This document shows positions 54,878-63,872 of a DNA stretch of 64,000 nt, piece after piece (positions within the stretch are counted from its first letter, which is position 1; each line of letters opens with the position of its first letter). The stretch comes from Nocardia mangyaensis. Lineage in GTDB: Bacteria > Actinomycetota > Actinomycetes > Mycobacteriales > Mycobacteriaceae. Position numbers and translations under genes: made by a program. The stretch lies in the NCBI RefSeq assembly GCF_001886715.1, contig NZ_CP018082.1, positions 3,038,001 to 3,102,000 on the forward strand, given 5' to 3'. The notes below the pieces were generated by a model. That model ran no database searches. It saw only the letters and a program-made list of their open reading frames with translations, and was not told the origin of the DNA.

Positions 54878-55104
54878 ATTGTGACGAGTTGGTCGAACTG
54901 GTCACGGCATTTCTCGAAGGTGCGCTGGACCCGGCCACCGAGCAACGCGTCGTTGCGCACCTCGCCGAATGCGACGGATGTGAAACCTATATCGCGCAGT
55001 TCCGGCAAACCATCGCACTCGTCGGCGAACTACCACCGCCCGAGACGCTGCCCGCGAACGTACGCGCGGACCTGTTGACGGCATTCCGACACTGGTCACG
55101 CTGA
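54874..55104 (+). CDS. Zinc-finger (zf-HC2) anti-sigma factor
   Basis: 76 residues with the ZAS motif: an N-terminal Cys (NCDELVELVTAFLEGAL), then HLAECDGC, giving the His-x3-Cys-x2-Cys zinc site. It is short, with no membrane helix, so it acts in the cytoplasm. It is coupled by ATGA to a sigma gene that has lost its region 2. It may now control the intact paralogue at 44 kb. Confidence 0.8.
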   Translation: MNCDELVELVTAFLEGALDPATEQRVVAHLAECDGCETYIAQFRQTIALVGELPPPETLPANVRADLLTAFRHWSR

Positions 55105-55356
55105 TCGAACGCGAGACTCCGTTCGAGTCGTCGCTGTCCGGTCTCCTGGATCGGCACGAACGGTGTAGCCGGAGGGAACGGCACCACGGATATCGGGGGT
55201 GCCACGAGAGGCGCCGGCTCCGGACGGCACAGCGACGCTGTGTGGTGCCGGTCTCGCCCCGCGCGCGAGCAGCAGCATGGAATGCTGTGCTCGGCCGAGA
55301 TCAGGCCAGAGAAGCCGATACCCATGATGCCTTGTCCCGCATTCGGTTTGGGGCGC

Positions 55357-56061
55357 TCACCGGTACTCCGGATTCTCGAAGTCGAATCGACAACCCGCGT
55401 CCCACTCTGTGCGCTGGTTACCGCGGGCAGGTATGCCGTCACTCTCCGCGAGCAGACGAGCCAGGTGCATGAGGTTCCACGTCATGAAGGTGGTATTGCG
55501 GTTGGTGAAGTCGTTACCCGGCCCGCCGGAGCCAGGGTCCAGATAGGAAGGCCCCGGCCCGGATTCGCCGATCCATCCCGCGTCGGCCTGCGGCGGAACG
55601 GTGTAGCCGAGATGTTGCAGGCTGTACAGGATGTTCATCGCACAATGTTTGACACCGTCCTCGTTACCGGTCAGCAGGCAACCGCCGACACGGCCGTAAT
55701 AGGCGTACTGACCACGGTCATTGAGAAGTCCCGAGTTCCCGTACAACCGTTCGACGACCCTTTTCATCACCGAACTGTTGTCCCCCAACCAAATCGGCCC
55801 GGCCAAAACCAGTATGTGCGCATCCATCACCTGACGTTGCAGCTCCGGCCAGTCATCGACAGCCCAGCCGTGCGCCGACATATCGGGCTGGACGCCCGTG
55901 GCGATCTCGTGGTCGATCGCGCGGATCTGCGAGACCCGCACGCCGTTCTTCGCCATGATCGCTGCGCTAGCGTCGATGAGTCCCTGGGTATGGCTGGGTT
56001 CGGGAGACCGCTTCAGGGTGCAGTTGATGAACAGGGCACGCAGGTCGTCGAAATCCGTCAT
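55357..56061 (-). CDS. Flavodoxin-fold NAD(P)H-dependent FMN reductase
   Basis: 234 residues of the NADPH-dependent FMN reductase family: LRALFINCTLKRSPEPSHTQ at residues 7-26 forms the flavin phosphate loop, DAHILVLAGPIWLGDNSSVMK near 80 and YYGRVGGCLLTGNEDGVKH near 121 line the isoalloxazine site. The 55105-55356 stretch next to its 3' end shows no gene. Confidence 0.85.
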   Translation of the reverse strand: MTDFDDLRALFINCTLKRSPEPSHTQGLIDASAAIMAKNGVRVSQIRAIDHEIATGVQPDMSAHGWAVDDWPELQRQVMDAHILVLAGPIWLGDNSSVMKRVVERLYGNSGLLNDRGQYAYYGRVGGCLLTGNEDGVKHCAMNILYSLQHLGYTVPPQADAGWIGESGPGPSYLDPGSGGPGNDFTNRNTTFMTWNLMHLARLLAESDGIPARGNQRTEWDAGCRFDFENPEYR

Positions 56062-56333
56062 GGTGCTCAGTGCCGCAGTCCGGCGTTATCGTTACGCGCG
56101 ATGACCGGCACGCAACATGGTTTCGGCTCGCCTTGTCGATCGCGACATACCTGGCGGACACAACTCTCGCCCGCCAGGTACTCGCGGCCACGGCCGACGG
56201 GACCGGGAGCGCGCGCACGCCTGGGCGTACCTCCGGGCCGTGAAGAGGTCGCCTGGCCCGTCGAGGACGGGCGGCTCGCCGATATCGGCGCGTACCGCGA
56301 GGTCGTTGCGGCCCTGTCGTGAGCCGGGATCCG

Positions 56334-57380
56334 TTACGGGATGTGCGCCTCGATGAACGAGTACTGCTCCGGCGTGGACACGATCTGATCCAGGGTGAGC
56401 CCGGCGGCGGCGATGAGCTCCGCGAACTCGGTGGCGCTGCGTTCTTTGCCGGTGTTCATGCCAAGCATGGTCAGGTCGATCAGTTTGGTGGCGTGCGGTT
56501 CGTCGCCGGGTGGAACGAGACCCTCGATCAGCACCACCCGCGCGCCTGGCGCCGCGGCACTTTTGATGGAGTGCAGGATACGGATACAGGAGGCGTCGTC
56601 CCAGTCGTGCATGATCGCTGCCAGCACGTAGACATCGGCGGACGGTACGGACTCGAAGAAGTCCCCGGAAACAGTGTCGATGCGATCGGTCATCCCGAGC
56701 TCTGTGAGCTTCTTGCGTGCGGTCTCGACTATCTCGGGCAGGTCGAAGAGGATTCCGCGGCGAGTCGGCTCGGAACGCAACAGGCGGGCCAGAATAGTGC
56801 CGTCGGCTCCGCCGATATCGGCGACGATATCGCCTGCGGGAAGGCGGTAGTTCTCGAACATCCGGTCGCGCAGCCCGCCGGTTAGACCGGCCATCGCCTG
56901 GCTCTGCAACTCTGCCATGCCGGGGGTCGCGACGACCCAATCGAAGAAGGGCTGCCCCAGATACCGCTGGGCCGCCGGTGTGCCGGTCCGGGCGGTGTTC
57001 AGCAGCTCGCTGAACGGAAGGTAGTGCGTCTCCATCCAGTACCGGGCGATATCTCGGAGGGAATCGGGCCGCTGGGTGGACAGAATGGCGCCGAGGGGCG
57101 TGGTCTCCACCGTGTCCTGGTCCGACCCGCGGAAGATCCCGAGCGGGGCCAGACTCCGCACGAGCCGGCGCAACACCTCGGGTCGCGCGCCGCAGGTGGC
57201 CGCGAGATCATCGATGGTCCGGGGCCCGGCGTCGAGGTGGGTGGCGATATCCAGTTCGGCCACCACGTACAGTGCTTGCGAGATCTGAAAGCCGGCCAGT
57301 AGCTGGATCATGGTCGCGACCGAGGATGATTGCGGCGGCACGCCGGTGCCGGCTGATTCGAGCACGGGTGTGTTCTCCAT
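56334..57380 (-). CDS. SAM-dependent O-methyltransferase (acetylserotonin/hydroxyindole OMT-like family)
   Basis: 348 residues. An N-terminal dimerisation/winged-helix part (IQLLAGFQISQALYVVAELDIATHL) precedes the Rossmann domain with the SAM motif VADIGGADGTI near residue 187 and the catalytic region around MHDWDDASCIRILHSIK near 255. The family methylates hydroxyls of secondary metabolites such as carminomycin or small phenols. Substrate unknown. Confidence 0.87.
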   Translation of the reverse strand: MENTPVLESAGTGVPPQSSSVATMIQLLAGFQISQALYVVAELDIATHLDAGPRTIDDLAATCGARPEVLRRLVRSLAPLGIFRGSDQDTVETTPLGAILSTQRPDSLRDIARYWMETHYLPFSELLNTARTGTPAAQRYLGQPFFDWVVATPGMAELQSQAMAGLTGGLRDRMFENYRLPAGDIVADIGGADGTILARLLRSEPTRRGILFDLPEIVETARKKLTELGMTDRIDTVSGDFFESVPSADVYVLAAIMHDWDDASCIRILHSIKSAAAPGARVVLIEGLVPPGDEPHATKLIDLTMLGMNTGKERSATEFAELIAAAGLTLDQIVSTPEQYSFIEAHIP

Positions 57381-57774
57381 GTGTGTCCTTCCACCGGGAC
57401 GGTGCCCGGTTGCGCAATGAACTATCGGCCCTTCGAGGCGAACCCGGCGTCGATACCGGTCCGTGGCGTGGGCTGCGCCGCCACAAGCGCGACGGTAGCG
57501 AAATCAGCTCTGGCTCGCAGAGTTCGGCGACGCCGTTATGGCGGTGCCCGAACGCCGGTGGGGCCCCGTCGATACCTGGGGTCAGCAGGCGAATCAGTTC
57601 CGGCCCGGCACTTCCGGGCGCACTTCACCGGCGACACTGCCGTCACACTTTTGTCACAACTCGTGAAGGGGTAGCCCTCAGGTAAGGGTGCCCGTGTCGG
57701 CCGGGTGAACATGTCTCGACGTCCCCGACGACACCGGTCGCGCGGTGTGTCACCGCCGACCGGCGCGACTCCGA
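57381..57774. other. Gene-free stretch of about 390 bp
   Basis: No frame has convincing coding character or family similarity. It must contain the promoter of the O-methyltransferase gene on the minus strand and the 3' flank of the SDR gene. Confidence 0.5.
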
Positions 57775-58521
57775 TCAGGCGGGGATGGAGCTGACGAGGC
57801 CGCCGTCGACGATCAGATCCTGGCCGTTGACATAGCCGGCCGCGTCGGAGGCCAGAAAGGCCACCACCTCGGCTACCTCGGCGGCGCGGCCGAAGCGGTG
57901 GGCCGGGACTCGGCCTCTGCTCGCCGCGGCCACCGGCTCCGGGAGTTCGGCCTCGGGGTACATGGGGGTGTCGATGTAGCCGGGACTGACCGAGTTGACT
58001 CGGATACCGCGCGGGGCGAGATCGGCAGCCAGGGTGCGGGACAGGTTGTGGGCGGCGGCCTTGGTGGCCGAGTACAGCGACAGCACGTCGACGCCCCGGT
58101 GCAGGGTCCACGAGGCATTGATGACGACCGCGCCGCCGGCGGGCATGAGCGGCAACGCCTTCTGGATCGTGAAGAACACCCCTTTGAAGTTGACCGCTAC
58201 CACCTGATCGAAATCGTCCTCGGTGATCTCGGCGCTCGGCTTGAACACCCCCACCCCGGCGTTGGCGAAGACGATATCGATCCGGCCGTACCGTTCCCGG
58301 ATCGCATCGATGAGCGCGTCCAGCGCCGACAGGTCGGCGACGTCGGCGACGACACCGAGCGCTCGCCCGCCCAGGTCCGCGACCGCCGCGTCCAGCCGAC
58401 CCTGGTCCCGCCCCGTGATGACAACCCGTGCTCCGTCGCCGAGCAGTTGTCGCGCGGTGGCCATGCCCATGCCGCTTGTTCCGCCGGTGACCAGTGCGAT
58501 CTTGTCGTTGAATCGAGTCAT
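57775..58521 (-). CDS. Short-chain dehydrogenase/reductase
   Basis: 248 residues from the ATG at 58521. Classical SDR motifs: TGGTSGMG near residue 13, NAG near 90, Ser in the NASWTL strand and YSATK near 155 (Tyr-x-x-x-Lys), and a C-terminal VNGQDLIVDGG. It is an NAD(P)(H)-dependent oxidoreductase. It lies 83 bp from an XRE regulator gene on the same strand. Confidence 0.88.
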   Translation of the reverse strand: MTRFNDKIALVTGGTSGMGMATARQLLGDGARVVITGRDQGRLDAAVADLGGRALGVVADVADLSALDALIDAIRERYGRIDIVFANAGVGVFKPSAEITEDDFDQVVAVNFKGVFFTIQKALPLMPAGGAVVINASWTLHRGVDVLSLYSATKAAAHNLSRTLAADLAPRGIRVNSVSPGYIDTPMYPEAELPEPVAAASRGRVPAHRFGRAAEVAEVVAFLASDAAGYVNGQDLIVDGGLVSSIPA

Positions 58522-58603
58522 GAACACAGCCTGCGGGCGGTGCCGGCCCGGCAACAGAGCGAGTTGATCATGGGTGTGGCACCACCACGGAGCAGCCGCG
58601 CGC

Positions 58604-59473
58604 TCAGCCGACCGGCCGGTGCTCGCGCGTCAAAAGGTCCAACCGGTCCGCGGTCTCGGTGCCGGGTGCGGGGTTGTGCAGGACCAGGCAATGGCCGGGA
58701 TGGTCGGGCAGGGGCAGTCGGGTGTAGTCGAAGACCATCTCGCCGACGTGCGGGTGGGTGACGAACTTGCGGCCCTGCCCCGTCTCGGTCACCTCGTGCT
58801 GGGCCCAAATCCGCGCGAACTCGGTACTGATCGCACTGAGGTGGGTCACCAGCCGCTGGAATTGCGGGTCCGCCGGATGCTTGCCCGCGTCCGCGCGGAA
58901 ACGTGCCACCACGTCGGGCGCCGCCTGCTCCCAATGGGTGAACGCGGCACGGTAGCGACTGCTGGTGAAAAACGCCACCAAACAATTGTGGTCGCGGCCG
59001 CTGAACCCGAAGACGGTTCGCGCCATGCTGTTCACCGCTGCCAGACCCCAGTGCCTGTCCAAGATGTAGGCCGGTCGGGGCAACCAACCTTCCAAAAGGC
59101 GATGCAGTTTCGGATCGAGCGGACCGACCGCTCGAGGATCGGCGGGCGGCGGATTGAGCCCGGCGAGCCGATACAGATGCGCGCGTTCATGCGCGTCCAA
59201 GCGCAGGGCATCGGCGATCGCGTCGAGAACCTGAGCCGAGACCTTGATGTCGCGGCCCTGTTCCAACCAGGTGTACCAGGACACCCCCACCCCGGCTGAC
59301 GTGTTATTAGTGCATACTATTTGGCCAGCGGAAATGCTGCAATTTGGAATCTGTGAGCCTTCCCGTAACTGTGCGGCCGACGGAAATGACCCAACGGGTG
59401 AGTCGGCACGATCGCCCCGCTGTGACCGGATCGTTACGTGTTGATCGGTTAGTCGGGGGACCAGCTGGACCAC
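58604..59473 (-). pseudogene. MmyB-type XRE regulator with a truncated helix-turn-helix
   Basis: The C-terminal sensor domain is complete (ILDRHWGLAAVNSMARTVFGF, VVARFRADAGKHPADPQF, FDYTRLPLPDHPGH). The DNA-binding domain is intact only from GVGVSWYTWLEQGRDI onward; the preceding 30 or so residues that normally form the first half of the helix-turn-helix (RRREEVA region) are replaced by unrelated sequence. The break lies at about 59292, exactly at a repeat that recurs at 63.7 kb. The frame is open to 59473, but a functional repressor is unlikely. Confidence 0.65.
59292..59335 (+). repeat. Direct repeat, copy 1
   Basis: 44 bp matching 63728-63771 in the same orientation at 35 of 44 positions (begins CCGGCTGACGT, ends AGCGGAAAT). 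It interrupts the XRE regulator gene and lies upstream of the LGFP-nuclease operon. Confidence 0.6.
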
Positions 59474-59535
59474 CCTGATGGGAATCGAGTTACGCCTCTC
59501 AAGCCGTTCCCGCCCAACCTACTCGGGGGTGTTTT

Positions 59536-61752
59536 GTGCTGAGCTCTGCTCGTCTATGTGGTCGGATCGGTCTCCGAAGGCATCGCGTTCGAACTGGCGG
59601 GGCGATCGCTGCTGTCGCAACAGCGATCGCTGCCACGATCATGGTTCCAGTACCCGCGCAGGCTGGATATCCGATCCAGGGCGCTATTCTGCAGGAATAC
59701 AATGAGGCAGGCGGATTTGCGTTCTTCGGCGAAGCTACCACCGAAGAACGCACTGCCCCGGATGGTGTGGGAAAATATCAGTTCTTCTCGAACACGCACA
59801 ACGCGATCTACTGGCACCCAAACGTCAGCGGGGGACACGCCAATCAGATCGGTGGTGCCATTCTCGACAAATGGGCCGAGAAGGGATATGAATCCGGTTC
59901 TCTCGGTTACCCAACGTCACGGGAGTTCGGTGGAGGTAGGAATAGTCGAGGCAATCATTTTCAGCGAGGTGAGATCTATTGGTCGGGAAGTACAGGGGCT
60001 CACGCTGTCAACGGTGAAATTTGGCAAACCTGGGTGGCCGCCGGGTATGAAAATGGAACCTACGGACTTCCGGTCACGGACGAGTACCCGTTCGAAGACG
60101 GCATGAAGCAAGACTTTCAGGACGGTCACATCATATGGAAGCCGTATGGCTTCCCGTCCGATTGGTCCGGCGACGACGACATCACCTGGGATGCACAACC
60201 GAATTGTGGCACCGATCCGTGTGCACTCGATGCCCACGCGCTGGGCAAGATCCCGGCTGCGAAGATCCCGGTCAAACTGCCCATTGTTTGGGCTCAAGGG
60301 ATATCTGCGAACAACTCTACGCAACCATCGGATGAGGCGAACGCCGACCCGCTCGGTGACGTTGCGAAAATGTTGGACTGCAACTCGTTCGAGGCTTTAA
60401 TCCGCGGCGGGAACCTCCCGTCGACCGAGACCACATGGTGCATCTCCACGAGTGGACCAGTCGCTGCACCAGCGCAGGTCGATCCGCGTGCGGTCCCCGG
60501 CGATCCCTCTACTCCGCCGTCCGGAACGGCGACGACACCCCCGAGATCGACGCCTGGTCCGTCACCCTCCGGGACGGTCAGCAAGTCGCCCACCGCATCG
60601 GCGACCAAGACGCCAGCGCTTGCGCCCGGGACGTCGCAGCCTCCCGGGTCGTCCACACCGCCGCCAACGCGCACCACCGCTAGGCCCACGCAGACTGTAG
60701 GCGGGCTGATACCTGCACAGTTCAACAATGCGCCAGCCGATATCAGTACTCCGCCGGGAGTGCCAGACTTTTGCGAGTCGATCGGTCCCGACCCTACTGG
60801 ACAAGCCGATTGGCACGGCAACTCGACGTATGGCTGCATATACCAAGCAACCGTCGAATTCCGCGCCATGGACAAAGATGGAAAACAAGTCGGCTCGGTG
60901 TCGGGAAAGTGGGAACGCAACCTTTCCTTGAAATATAACAAGACAGACTGGGCCGCGAATTCGATTTTCGCCGTCACCGGAGTGAGCGGGAAAGGCGTCG
61001 GCGCTGCCCTGACATTCCAATACAACTGCTTCATCGGCATCCAGCCGTGCGCATATACAGGGTCTCGGCGGGTGACTCAACTTGTATCGACGGGGACGAC
61101 TATCTCTCTCGCTGCCAATCCGTTTGTCTTTACGCAACCCTCGCAGACATTGCACATGGACTCCGACTGGCAGGTCGTAATCGAATCCCCAGATGTCGCG
61201 CCCGGCGGATCCTTCGCATTCGCGCCCCAGGTTCGTTGTGACGCTGCACCCTTCCTTCGCAACACTCAGGGATGTGCATTCACCGACGTCGTCCCAGTGC
61301 TGGACTACACATCATCGCAATCCTATCCGGAGTACAATGCTCACGTGAGCGCCGCGCAGCGGTCGGGACTTCCAGGAGCTTACGGCGCCAATCCACTCCA
61401 CCGAGAAACAGCGAAGTCGGCGATCGACGACCACCGGCGCGCCTCCTGCGGCGTCGTCACCGGCCCGCGGCCAACCGGAAAGAGTTGCGACGAATATCCC
61501 ATGGCATCGACCAGAGAAGGAGCGGTATTGAACTCCTACGGTCGCACCTACACGAACCCGCCGTGCTTGATCAACGACGCGGGACTCCATAGCGTGGCGG
61601 ACCCTTCGTCGATTCACGTCACTTCAGGGTTCAGCGTGTGCAACATTTCCGCTAGCCAGAACTCGTCCGCCGGATCCCTATTGAGCTGGTTCTATACGAA
61701 GAACCGGATCCGGGACGGCGATCCGTTCCACATCAACGTACAGGGGTCGTAG
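59536..61752 (+). CDS. Secreted LGFP-repeat protein with C-terminal NucA/NucB nuclease domain
   Basis: 738 residues from a GTG start. A signal peptide spans about residues 10-43 (cleavage after VPAQA). Residues 45-215 are LGFP repeats (SLGYPTSREF, TYGLPVTDEY), which bind the mycolate/arabinogalactan cell wall. A Pro/Thr/Ser-rich linker runs from about 315 to 395. A C-terminal domain from about 410 ends in a NucA/NucB-type DNase signature: CDEYPMAST at residues 651-659, then a QNSSAGSLLSWFY block and DGDPFHI. It should be exported, held at the envelope and cut DNA. GC is lower than in the surroundings. Its TAG overlaps the next GTG (TAGTG). Confidence 0.8.
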   Translation: MLSSARLCGRIGLRRHRVRTGGAIAAVATAIAATIMVPVPAQAGYPIQGAILQEYNEAGGFAFFGEATTEERTAPDGVGKYQFFSNTHNAIYWHPNVSGGHANQIGGAILDKWAEKGYESGSLGYPTSREFGGGRNSRGNHFQRGEIYWSGSTGAHAVNGEIWQTWVAAGYENGTYGLPVTDEYPFEDGMKQDFQDGHIIWKPYGFPSDWSGDDDITWDAQPNCGTDPCALDAHALGKIPAAKIPVKLPIVWAQGISANNSTQPSDEANADPLGDVAKMLDCNSFEALIRGGNLPSTETTWCISTSGPVAAPAQVDPRAVPGDPSTPPSGTATTPPRSTPGPSPSGTVSKSPTASATKTPALAPGTSQPPGSSTPPPTRTTARPTQTVGGLIPAQFNNAPADISTPPGVPDFCESIGPDPTGQADWHGNSTYGCIYQATVEFRAMDKDGKQVGSVSGKWERNLSLKYNKTDWAANSIFAVTGVSGKGVGAALTFQYNCFIGIQPCAYTGSRRVTQLVSTGTTISLAANPFVFTQPSQTLHMDSDWQVVIESPDVAPGGSFAFAPQVRCDAAPFLRNTQGCAFTDVVPVLDYTSSQSYPEYNAHVSAAQRSGLPGAYGANPLHRETAKSAIDDHRRASCGVVTGPRPTGKSCDEYPMASTREGAVLNSYGRTYTNPPCLINDAGLHSVADPSSIHVTSGFSVCNISASQNSSAGSLLSWFYTKNRIRDGDPFHINVQGS

Positions 61753-62282
61753 TGGCCAAATTCCACACGAAACCGGGCGTCCTCGTCGCCGGACTCCTCG
61801 CGGCATCTCTGAGCGTCAGCGTGCTCGGTTGTTCGGCAGACGAGCAGGTTGGACCGGCTACGCAGACGGCCGTGACTGCCACGTCGGGTCCCGCTGCGAC
61901 ACCTTCTCAGGTTCCCGAGGCGTCGTGGGCACTGGTGGCAGTGCCAGCACCCCGCGACGCCAAAGGTAGGCCGCTTCTGTTGCCACGATCGGCCGATCTC
62001 GAGAATGTTCAGGTGATGACGTTCGAGTCCTACGATCTCGACGATGGTGATACGAAGCTGGCGGTGCATCTTCCGTTCGAACTTCGGGACTGCCCGAGCT
62101 ACGGCTACGACATCAGCGCTGTCGAAACGCCGGGATCGGTTGATGTCACTCTGTCTCGCGGGCTGCGCAAAGGGACGGAGCCGTGCCAGCAGGAGCCGTT
62201 GACGGGGCAACGTGGCTTCCTCATCATCGATCTGGAACGGCCGTTGGGTGACCGGGTCGTCCGCAGCATGGACCGCAAATGA
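61752..62282 (+). CDS. Lipoprotein of the nuclease operon
   Basis: 176 residues with a lipoprotein signal peptide and lipobox VLGC (Cys27), then a Thr/Pro/Ser-rich spacer and a compact domain with two Cys (DCPSYGYD and PCQQE), probably a disulfide. It starts in 1-base overlap with the nuclease gene and ends in ATGA overlap with the SMI1/KNR4 gene. It may guard the cell envelope against the nuclease or help its export. No family recognised. Confidence 0.75.
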   Translation: MAKFHTKPGVLVAGLLAASLSVSVLGCSADEQVGPATQTAVTATSGPAATPSQVPEASWALVAVPAPRDAKGRPLLLPRSADLENVQVMTFESYDLDDGDTKLAVHLPFELRDCPSYGYDISAVETPGSVDVTLSRGLRKGTEPCQQEPLTGQRGFLIIDLERPLGDRVVRSMDRK

Positions 62283-63526
62283 CCGAACGAAACGTCGAGG
62301 ACGGAACTACCGTGTTGCAGTGGCAGACCATCGAACTCAGTGAGGCTGCGCTGTACATCGAACCCTCCGACTATGAGTGGCCGCCGATGATCGACAGCGC
62401 CGCAGCTGGGTCACTACTGGGAATCACGCGGGATTTCAAAGGCAACGAGAATGCTCAGATATGGGTCGGCTGGACCCACGGATTCATTCAGCTAGGGATC
62501 GGGTCGAGCCCCGTCGAGCCGAGTATGTCAGAGCTCGACGAGTGGGAGACCGTCGAGGAAGGGGCGATCGAACTCGGCACCTCCGCGATGCTGACCCGAA
62601 CCACCTTGTCTCACATACGGCCGCCGGAACTCGATCCACTCCTACCGTTGCCCAGTGGGTTGCACCGGATCAGGGTCAGCGCCCGAGGCCGGGCTCGGAA
62701 CCGCAACGACGTAGCGATCGCGATCCAGCTATGGCCCACCACGCAGCGGACCCCCCTCACCCAGATCAAGCACAGCGACACATTCGATGTGGACGAATAC
62801 GCGCGACGCCTGTCAAATCGCGGTCGGCATCCCGACCCGGACAGCGTGCTCACCACAACGCCTGCCGCGGCTGATTCGCCGACGAACCGGCCGCCGGTCT
62901 CGGCCACCCTTGCGACCTCGATAAACGCCCAGTGGGCACGTTTGCGCGACACAATCGTGGCGAGTAGCCCCGACACGTGGGTGCAGCTTGTCCGCCCCGC
63001 TGCGCATCCACAAGCCGTGGTCGATGCCGAACAGCGCACAGGCGTCGAGTGGCCCGCCGAACTGCGTGAATGGTTCTCTTTGCACGACGGCGGCGGAGCC
63101 GCTGAACTGCTGCCCAGCATGACACTGCTCGGCCTCGACCACATGATCGACATTCATGCCATGCAGTGCGAAATCTGGGCAGACCTCGCCGCAGAGGACC
63201 CTGACCTCGTGAACGGCCGGACCTCTCCCGATGCCTACGCGCAAGCGCCGGCCAGCTCCGAGGCCGGTCAGTTCATCCCGCAATTCATCCCGATCGCAGA
63301 ACGCGACGGCACCATGCTGATCTGCGACACCCGACCCGGCCCGCTACAAGGCTGTATCACCGAGTTCGGCAAAGACACCGCAGACGACTACCCACCCACC
63401 TGGGCCTCCCTGAGTGCCATGCTCGCCGATCTCACCAACAGCATCGCCTCCGGCGTCCCCTTCCAAGCCCAGTACCAACCCGAACTCGACCACACCGGAC
63501 TGCACTGGACGCGTCCTGCGGTGTAG
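62279..63526 (+). CDS. SMI1/KNR4-domain protein, candidate immunity protein
   Basis: 415 residues, no signal peptide. The N-terminal 190 residues form an unassigned beta-rich domain (ALYIEPSDYEWPPM, IWVGWTHGFIQLGIG). From about residue 230 an SMI1/KNR4 domain is visible: VVDAEQRTGVEWPAELREWF, then LHDGG and the LLGLDHMIDIHA strand. SMI1/KNR4 (SUKH) proteins are the most frequent immunity proteins against nuclease toxins in bacterial polymorphic toxin systems, in line with the NucB-type gene two positions upstream. Confidence 0.8.
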   Translation: MTERNVEDGTTVLQWQTIELSEAALYIEPSDYEWPPMIDSAAAGSLLGITRDFKGNENAQIWVGWTHGFIQLGIGSSPVEPSMSELDEWETVEEGAIELGTSAMLTRTTLSHIRPPELDPLLPLPSGLHRIRVSARGRARNRNDVAIAIQLWPTTQRTPLTQIKHSDTFDVDEYARRLSNRGRHPDPDSVLTTTPAAADSPTNRPPVSATLATSINAQWARLRDTIVASSPDTWVQLVRPAAHPQAVVDAEQRTGVEWPAELREWFSLHDGGGAAELLPSMTLLGLDHMIDIHAMQCEIWADLAAEDPDLVNGRTSPDAYAQAPASSEAGQFIPQFIPIAERDGTMLICDTRPGPLQGCITEFGKDTADDYPPTWASLSAMLADLTNSIASGVPFQAQYQPELDHTGLHWTRPAV

Positions 63527-63872
63527 CCCAGCACATCTGAACTCGATCAGCCGATACAGCCCGCGCGGAATTACCATCGGGAAGGAGCGGCGCAGCGTCT
63601 GGTAGGGGCCGATCGCCGAACTTCCGGGACATTCCGACATAGGGTTCCTGGAGAAGCGGCAGGACACGGGGTACCGGGGCCAGTTGCGTCCTCGAAAAAG
63701 GACACATCGCTGGCCTTCGCGCCGGTACCGGCTGACGTTCTATTGGTGCGTACTACCTGACCAGCGCGAATCGTCCAATCGGGCGGATTCGTGGCGGGCA
63801 GCACGAACGGCAGCCCCCGTCCATCGATTAGGGGCGAGAGCGTCGCAGCCCTACCTGGCAGTTGAAACTGTC
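63527..63872. other. Gene-free stretch with a repeat
   Basis: No supported gene. It carries the second copy of the 44-bp direct repeat (63728-63771). Confidence 0.5.
63728..63771 (+). repeat. Direct repeat, copy 2
   Basis: Matches 59292-59335 at 35 of 44 positions, same orientation (begins CCGGCTGACGT, ends AGCGCGAAT). The two copies flank the LGFP-nuclease operon. Confidence 0.6.

Noticed and set aside
55240..56322. 360-codon plus-strand frame opposite the FMN reductase
   Set aside because: Antisense to a well-conserved flavodoxin-fold gene; no domain seen.
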